Positions 37,285-49,002 of a DNA stretch of 64,000 bases are shown here, in pieces. The DNA is from Silene latifolia (taxonomy: Eukaryota; Streptophyta; Magnoliopsida; Caryophyllales; Caryophyllaceae). How positions within the stretch are numbered: the stretch's first letter is position 1; the number at the start of each line of letters is the position of its first letter. Both the position numbers and the translations under genes were made by a program. The stretch is taken from contig NC_133529.1 of assembly GCF_048544455.1 (NCBI RefSeq), forward strand, positions 48,855,901-48,919,900, written 5' to 3'. The notes under the pieces were generated by a model that was given only the letters and a program-made list of their open reading frames with translations, ran no database searches and was not told the DNA's origin.

Positions 37285-38671
37285 ATTTATTTAAATAATA
37301 TTCCTACTGACTCGTTCACATGCATGAAAGTTACAACGGATGATCCTTGTCTTTGGCACAAAAGATTTGCACATATTAGTTCAACTACTTTGAATAAGTT
37401 AAAGAGATGGGATTTGGTTGAAGAACTTCCTCAATCAAATTTGATCAAGAAACACTATCTGATTCGTGTGCTCGTTGCAAACATGTGAGATCGTCGATCA
37501 AACCTAAAGGAATGGTAAGCACCAATGAACCACTATAAATCGTGCATATTGATCTATGTGGCCCTATGAAGGTAAGAAGTAGAGGCGGATCCAGGTATGT
37601 CTTCGTTCTAGTTGATGATTACTCTAGATATGTTTGGCCATTATTCTCAATTCAAAAGATGAAACTTTCGAAGAGTTTGCAGTTCGTATGAAGCTTGCCC
37701 AAAATAAATATAAATCAAAATTAGTTTCTATTCGTACGGATCATGGCACCGAATTTGATAATCATGTCTTTATAGAATATTGTAGGGAGAATGGTGTTGG
37801 GCATAACTTCTCAGCACCACGAACCCCACAACAAAACGGTATTGTTGAGCGTATGAATAGAACATTGGAGGATATGGCATGCACTATGTTGTTATGTAGT
37901 GGTCTACCTCGTAATTTTTGGGCTGAAGCTATTAGTACTGCATGCTATGTACACAATCGTGCATTGATTAGACCAATTCTCAAGAAGACTCCTTACGAGC
38001 TTCTTAAGGGACATAAACCCAACATATCACCTCTACGTTGCTTCGGGAGTAAATTTTTTGTCCATAATAATGGTAAAAATATATTAAGCAAATTCGATCC
38101 CAGAAGTGACGAAGACGTGTTTGTCGGTTATTCTAGTCATAGCAAAGCATATAAAGTTTTTAATAAAAGAACCTTATGCATCGAGGAAAGTATTCATGTT
38201 ATTTTTGATAAGAATAATATGTTTGATAAAGCTGAACAGGATGAGGAAGAAGATTTCAACGAACCTGATTTCCGACCATCTAGGGATGATCTTCCAGAAT
38301 TGGATGAAGAAGATAAAGAAATTGAGGGCACAAATGATGAACAAGGAAGCCTTTCGAATGATAAAGGAAAGAGAACTGAGAATATAGTTGATGATACTCT
38401 AACCTCTTCTCAAACAAAGCAATTGGAAAATGAAGTTATAGCTGATGATGCTATAACATCAAATCCAAATCAAAGAACAGAATCCAAAGTTATACCTGAT
38501 TCTGTTATAAACCCAGGATTGGATTCAGGGGGAACGAGGCATGAATCTCGATCATTCGAAGAAGGCGAGCCAAGTTCAAATGACGATGTGCCTCCTGGTT
38601 CTAAGAAATTGAGATATAAGGATTCTCATCCAATGGAAACAATTCTAGGTACTTTAAATGAAGGGGTTTGA
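37249..38671 (+). pseudogene. Element B integrase and linker (broken)
   Basis: Starts with the pre-integrase motif LWHKRFAHISSTTLNKL (near 37352), then the core: HIDLCGPM (near 37548), RTDHGTEFD (near 37735) and NGIVERMNRT (near 37840), giving D, D and E. Frames change near 37480 and near 37640, and a stop sits near 37535. The C-terminal part (FLGYSS-type VFVGYSSHSKAYKVFN) runs into an acidic linker up to 38671, which contains three more of the 23-bp modules. Integrase preceding RT confirms copia. Confidence 0.87.
38380..38511. repeat. Three 23-bp inverted-repeat modules in the element B integrase-RT linker
   Basis: Perfect copy at 38435-38457 (GTTATAGC, 7 bases, GCTATAAC), a weaker copy at 38489-38511 and a decayed one near 38380-38402. 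The encoded peptide (VIADDAITS, VIPDSVINP) is the same type as in gag. Confidence 0.8.
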
Positions 38672-39505
38672 AATCGTAGAAAGCTTAACAACTTTTGCTC
38701 ATTTTAATCCTTCCTCTCAACCATTGAGCCAACAAATATCAAAGAAGCACTTGCAGAGCCATATTGGATCATTGCTATGCAAGAAGAGCTACAATAGTTT
38801 GAACGGAACAATGTTTGACATTTGGTTCCAAGACCTAAAGACCGAACTGTTATTGGTACAAGATGGGTTTTTAGAAACAAGTTCGACGTTACGGGAGTTA
38901 TTGTATGAAATAAAGCCAGATTGGTCGTACAAGGGTATAATCAACAACAAGGAATTGACTACAATGAGACCTTCGCTCTCGTAGCAAGACTTGAGGCTAT
39001 TAGGCTATTAATAGCTTTCGCTGCTCACAAAGGAATTAAACTGTTTCAAATGGACGTTAAGACAGCATTTCTTAACGGTTATTTGAATGAGGAGGTTTTT
39101 GTTGAGCAACCTCCAGGATTTCTCGATAGCAAGTTTCAAAACCATGTTTTCAAATTGGATAAAGCTTTGTATGGTTTGAAATAAGCTCCTAGGTCTTGGT
39201 ACGACAGATTGTCAAAATATCTTCTTGAAAGCGGTTTTAAAAGAGGATCTGTCGACAAAACCCTATTCTTAAAATCTGAAAATTCCGATCTATTAGTTGT
39301 ACAAATTTATATTGACGATATTTTTTTTTGTTCAACTATTAATCGTTTATATAAGTATTTTTCAGAACTGATGACATCTGAATTCGAGATGAGCATGATG
39401 GGAGAACTCAAGTTCTTCCTTGGGCTTCAAATTCAACAAACTACTGAAGGGATTATGATACACCAACAGAAATACATCAAAGAGCTAATCAAGAAATTCG
39501 GTATG
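38658..39505 (+). pseudogene. Element B reverse transcriptase, N-terminal part, cut by element D
   Basis: Copia RT with [24 protein letters not shown] (near 39050) and the catalytic IYIDDIFF (near 39307). A stop interrupts ALYGLK-APRSWYDRL (39181-39183), and there is a frameshift in the 38660-38925 stretch. Reading ends at KELIKKFGM, where element D is inserted (TSD GTATG, 39501-39505 and 50677-50681). It resumes at 50682. Confidence 0.87.
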
Positions 39506-41177
39506 TGGTGTGTAGTCGTTATTGCTCGTTAAAGCCTCAACAAAAACAATATTTATATCTTTACAAACAACTCTTAGTAGAGCGATAAGTAAAGGTCGGA
39601 TCCCAAGGGACGGGTATCGATTTTAGATTTCAATTGTAAGTAGTTATGTCTTAAAGTGTCACAAATTTGGGTTGAGATGAGATGTAGTCTAAACTAATCA
39701 ACAAGATGAATGTAAATTAATGAAAACAAAGTGAAGCAATTAAAGGGGTTTGTAAACAATTGATTAAGGGCACTAGGGTGTCATGGGTTCATAAGGAAAT
39801 CATGGAAATAGATCATAAAACGAGTTCTTCAATAGAAGCAAGCAACTTACTGTTATGATGGAATCGAGTTAGTGTATATCTTACAATTCCTAGGAAGATT
39901 TAGGTCCCGGAGCCGAGTCGATCAAGACTTTACAACATCTATAAGTCGACTTAGTCTCTTTCTATTCAACTCTATGCATGGTCTAACAAGGCTTGAGTTG
40001 GCTTATATCTTACAAGCCTCATTGAAAAGATAAGAGATGGGTAAAAAATGCAAGGTTTCATAGTCTAGCATTTCATCAAACATAACATGTGCATAGATTG
40101 AAACCACAACAAGCAAGCATTCAATTATGAAAGCATATTAAATTAAGCATAAATCTAATCCCATGATTGATTCCCTAATTCCCCATTAACCGTAGCTTAA
40201 GAAACTACTCACTCATGATCAAGTTTAATATGCTAATAAGGATGTCAATCATATTAACAAAGCAAAACATGATGAATAAGTAATGGAAATAACAATAATT
40301 AAGCACATGTAAAAAGGGATTAAACCAACTTGATATGGTCCAAATAATAAAGCAAAGAATAATAGAAGAAAACTTGATGATTGATGGAGAGTTGTCAATC
40401 CTCCAATAAACCCCAAAAAATCTTCTAATTACCCAACTAAAACTAAGAACAATTGAGAGATTAAGGAAAGATTAAGATGTGATTAATATTGAAATTTGTA
40501 TTACAACTTGGATTAAGACTAAATTAAGAGATTTAGAAGGAGATTAGTATTTGATTCTAAGATTGATGCCAATCTAGGTAGTAAAATAGGGTATTTAAAC
40601 TAAAATCAAGTACAAGGATTAGGGTTACTAAGGGCTTAAATGACGATTAAGACCCTAAGAGAAGCTTGATAAATTACAAATCCCGAGGGACATGCACGGC
40701 CTGAGTAGCAACGCCCCAGGGACACGCGCGTCTTGACCTTGAGAATGTTCAGGTCTGTAAGGAGATCCGCTCGAGCTGGGCCTCGGGACGCCCGGATCCA
40801 AGTCTGGAACGCTCGTCCTGAGCTCGGAACGGTCGGATCCAGGGACATGGTTCTTCTCTTATTCTTGGCTACCTAACAATCCGTGGGGACTATCTTAGGG
40901 ACGCGCATATATTTCATCATTGCCCAATTTACTTGATTTATTTGCTTAGGCCTTTAGTAGTGGTCTCCTCTTCGATGCATGGTAATTAGATGCAATCCAT
41001 GTAGCTCCATTTTGCTCCATAAATGCAAGGCTAGCAATCCTCTCCTACCAAGGACACAAAACCTCAAAGAATATGCAAAATAGGGAAATAAAGATAAGAA
41101 ATGACCCTAATAGTTGCTAGAAAGCATGGGAACGAGGCTAATTCGGGACTAAATGTGCTCAAATATGAGTCACATCA
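39506..41177 (-). repeat. Element D 3' LTR
   Basis: 1672 bp; matches 49003-50676. It contains a diverged CGAGCG-type motif group at about 40715-40840. Confidence 0.92.
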
Positions 41178-43248
41178 AACATCCCCTAACCGAACTTTTG
41201 CTCGTCCCGAGTAAAGAGATGACTAAAACTATGACCTTTAATTAAACTAGCCAACTAGTATAGCCGATGTGAAACAATTATCGGGTCTCACTCCGCCCCT
41301 TCAACTCACAACAAGATATCCATGAGGTAAGATGCCTTCTTGCAATGCAAGGTGGGGCTTGCCAAAATGGCGATACATCCAAGCATTAAGCACACAAAAT
41401 AAGTAATAGATGCATCTACGAATGAATAGCCACTTTCCTCATCTAAGTTGCAGAAATCATCTAAGAGGGAAGCAATCTAAGGGTACACACTCTATTATAG
41501 ATATGGTTTCTTCAAGTTACTAAGCCTAGGAGGATACCAACAAATCACCTCCAAGTTGTGTCAAGCTAGGGTACCTTTGTCCACAATCGCTGAATGCTTT
41601 TGTCAAGAGTAGACTCCCTATGGTGTTAGAAACACTGTAGGATCGTGGAGTTCTCCTTCTTGCCTAGACAAGAAGAAGGGTCGTCCCCTCTCCACCATGC
41701 ACAAAAGTGGAATCAATGGATAAAGGGATCAATATGATTTTGAGTTTCATAATGGGAGTTTGGTTTTGATTTTGTTATTCCCCCTAAATTATTGTGGAAT
41801 TTGACATTTGAGAATAATTTCTTGCCATTTCTTTGATGTGTGGCATTTTTTATACTTGGCAAAATTTTTAATTTTTGCATTTTTTTGAACATTTTCAAAG
41901 TCACCCTAATTTGTAACGAGGGTGCTTTTATTGAATCATATGAGTTCTCATTTTTGGACTTCTCTTTTCTTTGATGCAATTTTGCAAACTTCTTGATTTC
42001 CATTTTGATGCTTGAACTCAAATAGAGAATTTTTGTGCCCATTCCCTTTTTGTGTGAAAGATATGATAGAAGTGGAAGGTGGTTGCATGGTTTCAAGGGT
42101 CACCTTGGAATAAACGGTAGCCAAGGAGTTATCACACCACAAGGTAATCTTGACTAGGCTTAGTCCATGGGTCAAAGGATACTAGTATGACACATCCTAG
42201 GGTGTTTTGGAGGTATTCTAATGAGTAAAGTCTCAAGAAGAAAAATTATCTACAAGGGCCTTATATACACTTATCAAGCTTCCCAAATAGATGTTTTCAC
42301 AAAATTTTCCTAAAATGCAACTACATGCCATGATGCAACTAGCATATATACAACCTAATGCAAATGCTTCTATCAACTAATATGCCATTTAAACTAAATG
42401 CAAGCTCTTAACACACATTGGTTTGTACCGCATCAACTAAAATAAACCCACATTGTCATTAACATATAAAAGGAGGAAGGAGATTTGGAAAGATCATACC
42501 ATGCGGTATTCTATTTCCTTCATGCCTCGAATGTGGCGTAGTCGGTCCAATGTGATAAGAGTGACAAACAAACACAAATATATACAATATGTACAATTCT
42601 ACACTACAAAGGAATGAACATGTTTTTGGTTTTTTGAAATTTTCAAATTTTTATGGTTTTTGTTTTTTTTTTGAAGGGTTAGAATTTTCCATCCCCACAC
42701 TAGTATGGGCATTGTCCTCAATGGCCAATACGATAGGAAATTATGCAATGCAATCTATATGAAAATGCATGATTTCTAAACTAGTATGCAAACTATATGA
42801 AATATATAACAAGTGATGCAATCTAATCTATCCTATATGATGCATGCTTTCGATTAGTTGGAGAGCCAATTTGAATTGACTCGCATTCTTTGTGAGTGAA
42901 CTTCCCCAAACCGAACAAAACACTATTTCTAGTGTCAAAAGAGGGAAAGTTCATGCACAAGGCAAGAATCCAATGCATGAATTCTAATTTGTCATTTTGG
43001 ATTTTGCAAATGGGAACAAAATATTAAACACCTCAATGGGACCGAGGTGGAAGTCCTTTGAATGGTGCTAGGACTCCAAACTCCAAATTACCAAGAGCCA
43101 AAAATGACTCTACAAATGATCAAGATTAAAAGTAAAGACAAGAGATAAAAACAAAGCTAAAGGAGGGGTAGGAGACTCACAATGGAATAGGTTGAAGCTA
43201 GGCAATCAACCCCGCACTTATGGTGTCCTCCATAAGCTTTGTCGACCT
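41178..43248 (-). other. Element D 3' non-coding region and PPT
   Basis: Matches the C 3' region in layout: PPT beside the LTR (41179-41190, CATCCCCTAACC on plus), the hairpin-like CTCGTCCCGAG (41201-41211), the CATTGTCCTCAATG palindrome (42710-42723) with a PPT-like CCATCCCCACAC beside it, and a block near 42090-42160 shared with C. No gene is supported. Confidence 0.7.
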
Positions 43249-44862
43249 TCAATTGTCGCTCATCATGACATTATCATCAATGGCCTTATTACCGGCATCA
43301 TTATCATCATCGAAATCATCATTATCCACCTCCATTGGACCGGAGGATTCACCAACTTCATCATCATCGGAACTCGAACTTTCCTCTTCTTCTTGGCATG
43401 AACCAATACCTTCCTCATCTTCCTCAACAACACTCTCCTTTCCATTAGCCACCCGGCTATCCTTATCGGCATCTTGAGAAGTACTAGGGAAGAACACTCT
43501 CTTATCCGCTCAACTAGGCAAAGGACAGGAAGAATCAAGAAGTCCTTGCTTAGCAAGATGTAGTAATGGTGGATATTGGGCACGATAAGCATTCACCCGA
43601 TAATCATAACCTTCTCTATGCATTTGTTGCATCAATTAGGTCAAGTAATAATTGCCTACCACAACATTAGAGCCACTTGGTTTAAATACTTGGTAGGCAA
43701 AAGGATAGGGTGGAGTCATAATAGTAGAGGAGGAGGGCTTTGCAATCGGATTCCTTTGTTGCTTGATTATCAATTCGGCTTCCTTGGAGATGGGAATGAG
43801 GTAGTTGGTTCGAAGGGTAGAGATACGGCAAATCTTGGTGGGCAAGACAATGGACTTGGCTTCCTTGATGAGCCATTCAAATTTATTATCAATATTGTCA
43901 TTTTTGACCCAATGAAACTTGTTGATCAAAGTAGTCATGTCAAGAAGGTTGCTTCCCTTAACCGGTTAGTAGGTATTATCCTTGTTGAACTCCGGGTTAA
44001 AGTGTTTAGCTAACCTTGTCACCAAGCCCCCGTTTACAGTAAAGGTTGCTCCCTCTTTCCCATTATCAATCTCTAACCACCGCTCAATCAATAATTGAAG
44101 AATGTTGTACTTTCGGGTGGAGTTTCCATTAACATTCAAGAGGGACTTGAGGTAGACGAAGTCGAGTTCGGTGAAGTGGTTGGATCCTTTCATTGCAATT
44201 AAAGTATTAGCCATAAACTTATGCCAAGTTCTTATGCTCGGATGGTGAACATACAAAGCATGGCTCTCCCGGAAGGAATCAAATTTATGACTGGTTATAG
44301 CCTTCCATAGGGGTGCGGCATCATACTTCAAAGGCTTCTTTTCAAATTGATCATATTTCGTAAGAGCAAACAGTTTACCCAATTCACCCTTAAGCATTCT
44401 TCTACTCTCGTTCTTAAGTCGGAACTCAACATAACTTCGAGTCTCTACCTTATACTCCCTTAAGGAGCTTATCAACTCCATGGTCAATGAGGGGTAAGTC
44501 AATTCATTCATATCAAAGAGGGTTTTCAACCCCATGGACTCGAAAAATGCTCTAGATTGCTCAAGTACACCCAATATTTGCCAAGTATCTTGATAAATAA
44601 ACTTGGTAGCTAAAACTTTCTTTTTGGCAAGGGATAGAAATGCATTCCTATGTTTGTCGGATAAGAAAGTTACTTCCGGAAAATTTGGCAATTGTTCCAC
44701 AACCGGAGTAGAAGGGGTAGCTTCCTCAATGGGATTGACGATTTCTTGTGCTTGCACCCTTGGTTGAGCTACTACCAAAGCTTTTGATGCTAGAAGAGCT
44801 TGTTGCCACTTTGACAAATTTGGGGTTTTAGGTACCTTAGTTCCACCTTTAGTCCTTACCAT
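43249..44862 (-). pseudogene. Element D second ORF (broken relative of 29445-31028)
   Basis: One reading frame of 538 codons starting MVRTKGGTK at 44862, with three in-frame stops at about 43966 (a lysine codon in C), 43636 and 43507 (tryptophan in C). It shares many short blocks with the C protein, including FFESMGL, LYVHHPSIR, HFTELDF and an acidic serine-rich tail. The absence of indels breaking the frame over 1.6 kb suggests it was kept until shortly before or at insertion. Function unknown. Confidence 0.8.
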
Positions 44863-45934
44863 TGTATGCTCCTTATCAATTTGATATCAACAAACCAAGA
44901 TGATTTTTGAATGCTCCTTGATTCTTCAAACTTCAATCAATTCCTCAATCAATTAGGGATTTTTGGATTTTGACCCAAACCCTAGAAAATGGACTCAATT
45001 TGTGAGGAAATTGATGGTTAAATGGTCTTTTTTTATGAAGGAGTAATTTAATTGTGTTTTGAGAAAGTTTTGGTTTGATTGTGATGAATTTTGGTGAGAA
45101 ATTGATGTTTTTGGATGAGGGGATTGAAGGTTGAAGTAAGGGAAAATGTATGTGTTTGTGTTTGAAAGATTTTAATGAGTTGGGAAGAAGGAAGAATCCG
45201 GTGTTTTGCTTATGTATCAGGTCTGGGACGGGTGGATTGAGGTCAGGACGCGCGGATTTCCTTGTAGAAAATTATGAAAGAGCAAAGCAGGTCTGGGACG
45301 GGTGTCCTGACTACGGCTGGAGCGGATTCTAGCTGAGACGCTCATTTCACATTTGGGATGTGCAGATCTTTCTTCAGCTAAATCTTATAAACTTGAAGCT
45401 TCCCAGGACCCGCGACTCGATAGTAGGACGGGCGTCCTGTGGTGGAGGACCCGCATCCTGAAGTCAGCTCGTGCAGATTTCCTTACAGGAATTTTACTAA
45501 AATTTGAAGTTTCGCGGCTCCCACGTCCCAAAGCCAGGACGCGCGTCCTAAGTCTGGAGATGCTCGTCTCATGGCTGGCTCGGGCAGATTTTGCCCGTCT
45601 TGCTCCTCAGCTCCCACGAGCTCAGGTCTGCTCGTGGGGATCCTCTTCCCGTGTCATTCCTTCTTCTTTTCCTTGTCGTGGGTTGCATTACAAATGCTTG
45701 GTTAGCCTAAGCATGTGCCATTCCCACACTTGATCAGACACTACACATTAAAACACATTAAAATCCCTCTCTCACTTACTCTCATGTCAAAATTTTTATA
45801 ACAAAGCATAAAAATGCAAATCCAAAAATGACAAAGATGTAATAAAGGAAATAAAATGCTAGTTAAGGGTTAGAATATTTACAAATGGTATTTTAGGGAG
45901 GACTCCACCAAAATCTCCTTTCTTTAATGAGATG
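44863..45934 (-). other. Element D spacer with diverged motif array
   Basis: Non-coding. At about 45190-45660 it has many short units such as GGACGGGTG, GGACGCGCG, GACGCTC and GAGCGGAT, a diverged version of the array in C. ORFs across it (45150, 45353) are by-products. Confidence 0.65.
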
Positions 45935-48865
45935 TCAAGGGGGCAAAGCCAAAGTGTTGTTAATGTTGCTCAATACTTTGTAGAAGTAGTCGAAGGCTTG
46001 CTCATTTTCATGGTAGAGGTTTTGCATAGATCTTTGTGCATCGTTTTATTCATTGTTGTAGTCCGAGTCAAAGTGATGACAAGGATCCACAAAGCCTTGG
46101 TCTAGAGTCATAGCATTTCCAACATAAGGATTGACCAATCCTTCAAATTCATCGTCCCATAGACCGCAAACTTCGCTTGCTTGTTCCCCAATGATGTATG
46201 GTTGTTCATGAGTTGACAAGAGCAACTCTCCTTCATTGTTATCATGGCCAATGAGACCTTCTTCATTACTTGTCATGATGGGTGAGCTGTTCAAGCTCTC
46301 ATTATTGTTGCTAAAAATTCCATGCTCTCCGAATAGAGCTACTTGAATGTCATCTACTTTCTTCTTCCATATGGGTAATGCTTCGTTACCCTTGGCTTGA
46401 TCTTTTCATAGAGATTCTAACTTCTTCCTATCACTTTTACGGCTATAGTGATCGACCATGAAGTATGGATCATGTAGTCGGGGAGCTCTCATGGTTTTGT
46501 CAAGATTGAAAGTAATTGTCTCATCCCCTACTTCAAGTGTGAGCTCTCCATGATTCACATCGATTACCGCTCCCGCGGTATGAAAGAAAGGTCTTCCTAA
46601 TATGATAGGAATGTTGGAATCCTCCTCCATGTCTACAATGACAAAGTCTATCGGGATGAAGAATTTGCCAATTCTCACGGGCACATCCTCCCATACCCCT
46701 AGAGGTATCATTATCGATCGATCCGCCATTTGAAGAGTAATGTTGGTGCATTTGAGATATTCCATTCCTAGTCTCTTACATACCGAGTATGGCATGACAC
46801 TTACACTTGCTCCAAGATCACACAATGCCTTGTTGATTGTAGTGTCGCCAATGGTACATGGGATAGAAAAACTTCCCGGATGTTTAAGCTTTGGAGGGGA
46901 ATTCCCTTGAATAATAGCACTACTCACTTTGGTAAAGGCAATAATTTCCAACTTTCGGATGGATTTCTTCTTGGTAAGAATATCCTTCGTGTACTTTGCA
47001 TAAGCCGGAACATGATTGATCAATTCCGTGAATGGGATTGAGACTTCTAAGTTCTTCACAATTTCCATAAACTTTCCAAGTTGCTCATCAAGCTTAGGCT
47101 TAGCTTGGCGAATTGGGAATTGAAGTCTAATCACAATAGGCTCTTTCTCAATTTCCTTAGCCTTCTCTTCATTTTTCTTCTTTGAAAGTTCTTTGGTAGT
47201 AAGCTCTTCTTCCTTAGAGCTCTCCACAACTCTTTGCTTACTACTATCATCCACAATATCTTCATCAATTGGCCTCTTCGGCCCCTCATATTTTGTACCA
47301 CTCCTCAAATGGATGGAATTAACCGTTTCATGTCTTGGGGGGTTACCTTGAGGAGGTAATTGCCCCTTTTGTCTTTGGGAGCTAGAAGATGCTAGTTGAG
47401 TCATTTGAGTCTCTAACATTTTGGTGTGGGCAAGTATGTTGTTGATGGTGGCTTCTTTAGCTTGGCTATCTTTTTGCATTTGGGTGAAGAATTCTTGTTG
47501 GTTCTTTTGCATTTGGAGGAATGCTTTTTGAACATCAAAGCTTTGGTCATTGGATTGGTTGTAGGAAGGTTGATTTTGATATCCTTGGCTTTGGTTGAAA
47601 AATGGTCTTTGATTTGGATTTCTCATTGGAGGTGGTGTATATTTTTGTAGAGGATTTTGGACATTTTGGCCCTTATATGAGAGATTTGGATGGAATTTGG
47701 TGTTATCATTATAGTAGTTGGAATAAGGGATGCCATTCTTGTATGCTTGGAAAGCATTCACTTGTTCATTTGTACCCCTACATTCATTTTGATCATGTCC
47801 CAAGGTTCCACAACTTTCACATACTCCATTTGGGATTGAGGATGATGCCATCATAGCATTGACATGTTGTTTGGGTGATTTGGAAGCTTCATCAAGCTTA
47901 GCCATGGCCTTCTCAAACTTCAAATTGATGGTCTCGATATGAGCACTAAGTTGAGCACCCAATTGTGTAATGGAATCTACCTCATTCTTTCCTCCTCTGG
48001 TGGCCTTTCGAGGCCTACTATATGAGGAATTATAAACCGCCATCTCTTCGATTTTGGCCCATGTTTGGTTGTCATCAACTTCGGTAAACCTCCCATTGGA
48101 TCCCATATTAAGCACATTGCGCGAGTCTTCATATAAGTCGTTCCAAAATTGAAGAAAAAGGAACCACTCACTAAGTCCATGGTGTGGACAAGAACGAAGA
48201 GTATGCTTAAATCCCTCCCATGCTTCATATAATGATTCCTCATCCCTTTGCTTGAACCTGGTGATCTGGGCTCTCAACATGTTAGTATTCTCCGGAGGAT
48301 AGAATTTCTTTTAGAAGGCAAGTGCAAACTTCTTCCATGAATCAATACCAAGGGTAGCCTTGTCTAGGCTCTTCAACCATTGTTTTGCGGTACCGATCAA
48401 GGAAAAAGGAAATAATACCCATCAGATTTGGTCTTGAGTAACTCCGGTTTGAGAAATTGCATCACAATAGTCGCAAAAAGTCTCCATGTGTAAATGAGGA
48501 TCTTCACTAGGCATCCCTCCAAATTGACTTCTCTCAACTAATTGTATGAATACGAATTTGGCAATGAAATTACCGGTTAGATGTGGTGGTGTAGGAGTAC
48601 CGTTTGGTAGGTTCTCTTCGGTTGGTACGGAATGAGATGAAAATTTAGGCATTGTAGGTTTATTTTGTGGTTGGTTTGGAATTGGGTTATCCTCTCCTTC
48701 TCTTGCAAAAGGGTTGACAAACTCAATGTTATTTGGTTGAATGTCCACAATCTCTCCAATACCCACAACTCTTGAAGTACCTCTAGCAACTCTTCTATTG
48801 TTGGTTAAGGTCCTTTCAATCTCGAAATTGATAGGTAATGGATTACCTTGTGATCTCCGAGTCAT
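45935..48865 (-). pseudogene. gag: Element D gag-protease polyprotein, broken
   Basis: One continuous frame of 977 codons from MTRRSQGN (48865) to the natural stop at 45935, with in-frame stops at about 48422 (TGA for the CGA of C), 48311-48313 (TAA), 46406 and 46046. Domains as in C: capsid, intact CCHC knuckle (CESCGTLGHDQNEC), charged linker, protease with an intact active site (LCDLGASVSVMPY) and PIILGRPFFHTAGAVIDV. No frameshift is visible. The TAA at 48311-48313 is at the same codon as the TAA at 8776-8778 in C. Confidence 0.9.
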
Positions 48866-48980
48866 GCAAAATATCAAACAACTAGAAAACAATTAGAACA
48901 GCCTTGAGTAGATTGACTTCCCCAAGGTAAAGAAAGACACAACTAAAACAATTAACGAAAATTAAATCAATTGAACACCG

Positions 48981-48998
48981 TCCCCGGCAACAGCGCCA
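48981..48998 (-). other. Element D primer-binding site (tRNA-Asp type)
   Basis: Plus strand TCCCCGGCAACAGCGCCA, the complement of TGGCGCTGTTGCCGGGGA. Four bases separate it from the LTR. Confidence 0.9.
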
Positions 48999-49002
48999 TT
49001 TT

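Noticed and set aside
45150-45733. Two plus-strand ORFs as genes
   Set aside because: They cross the diverged motif array in the spacer of element D, show no domain and lie antisense to the element.
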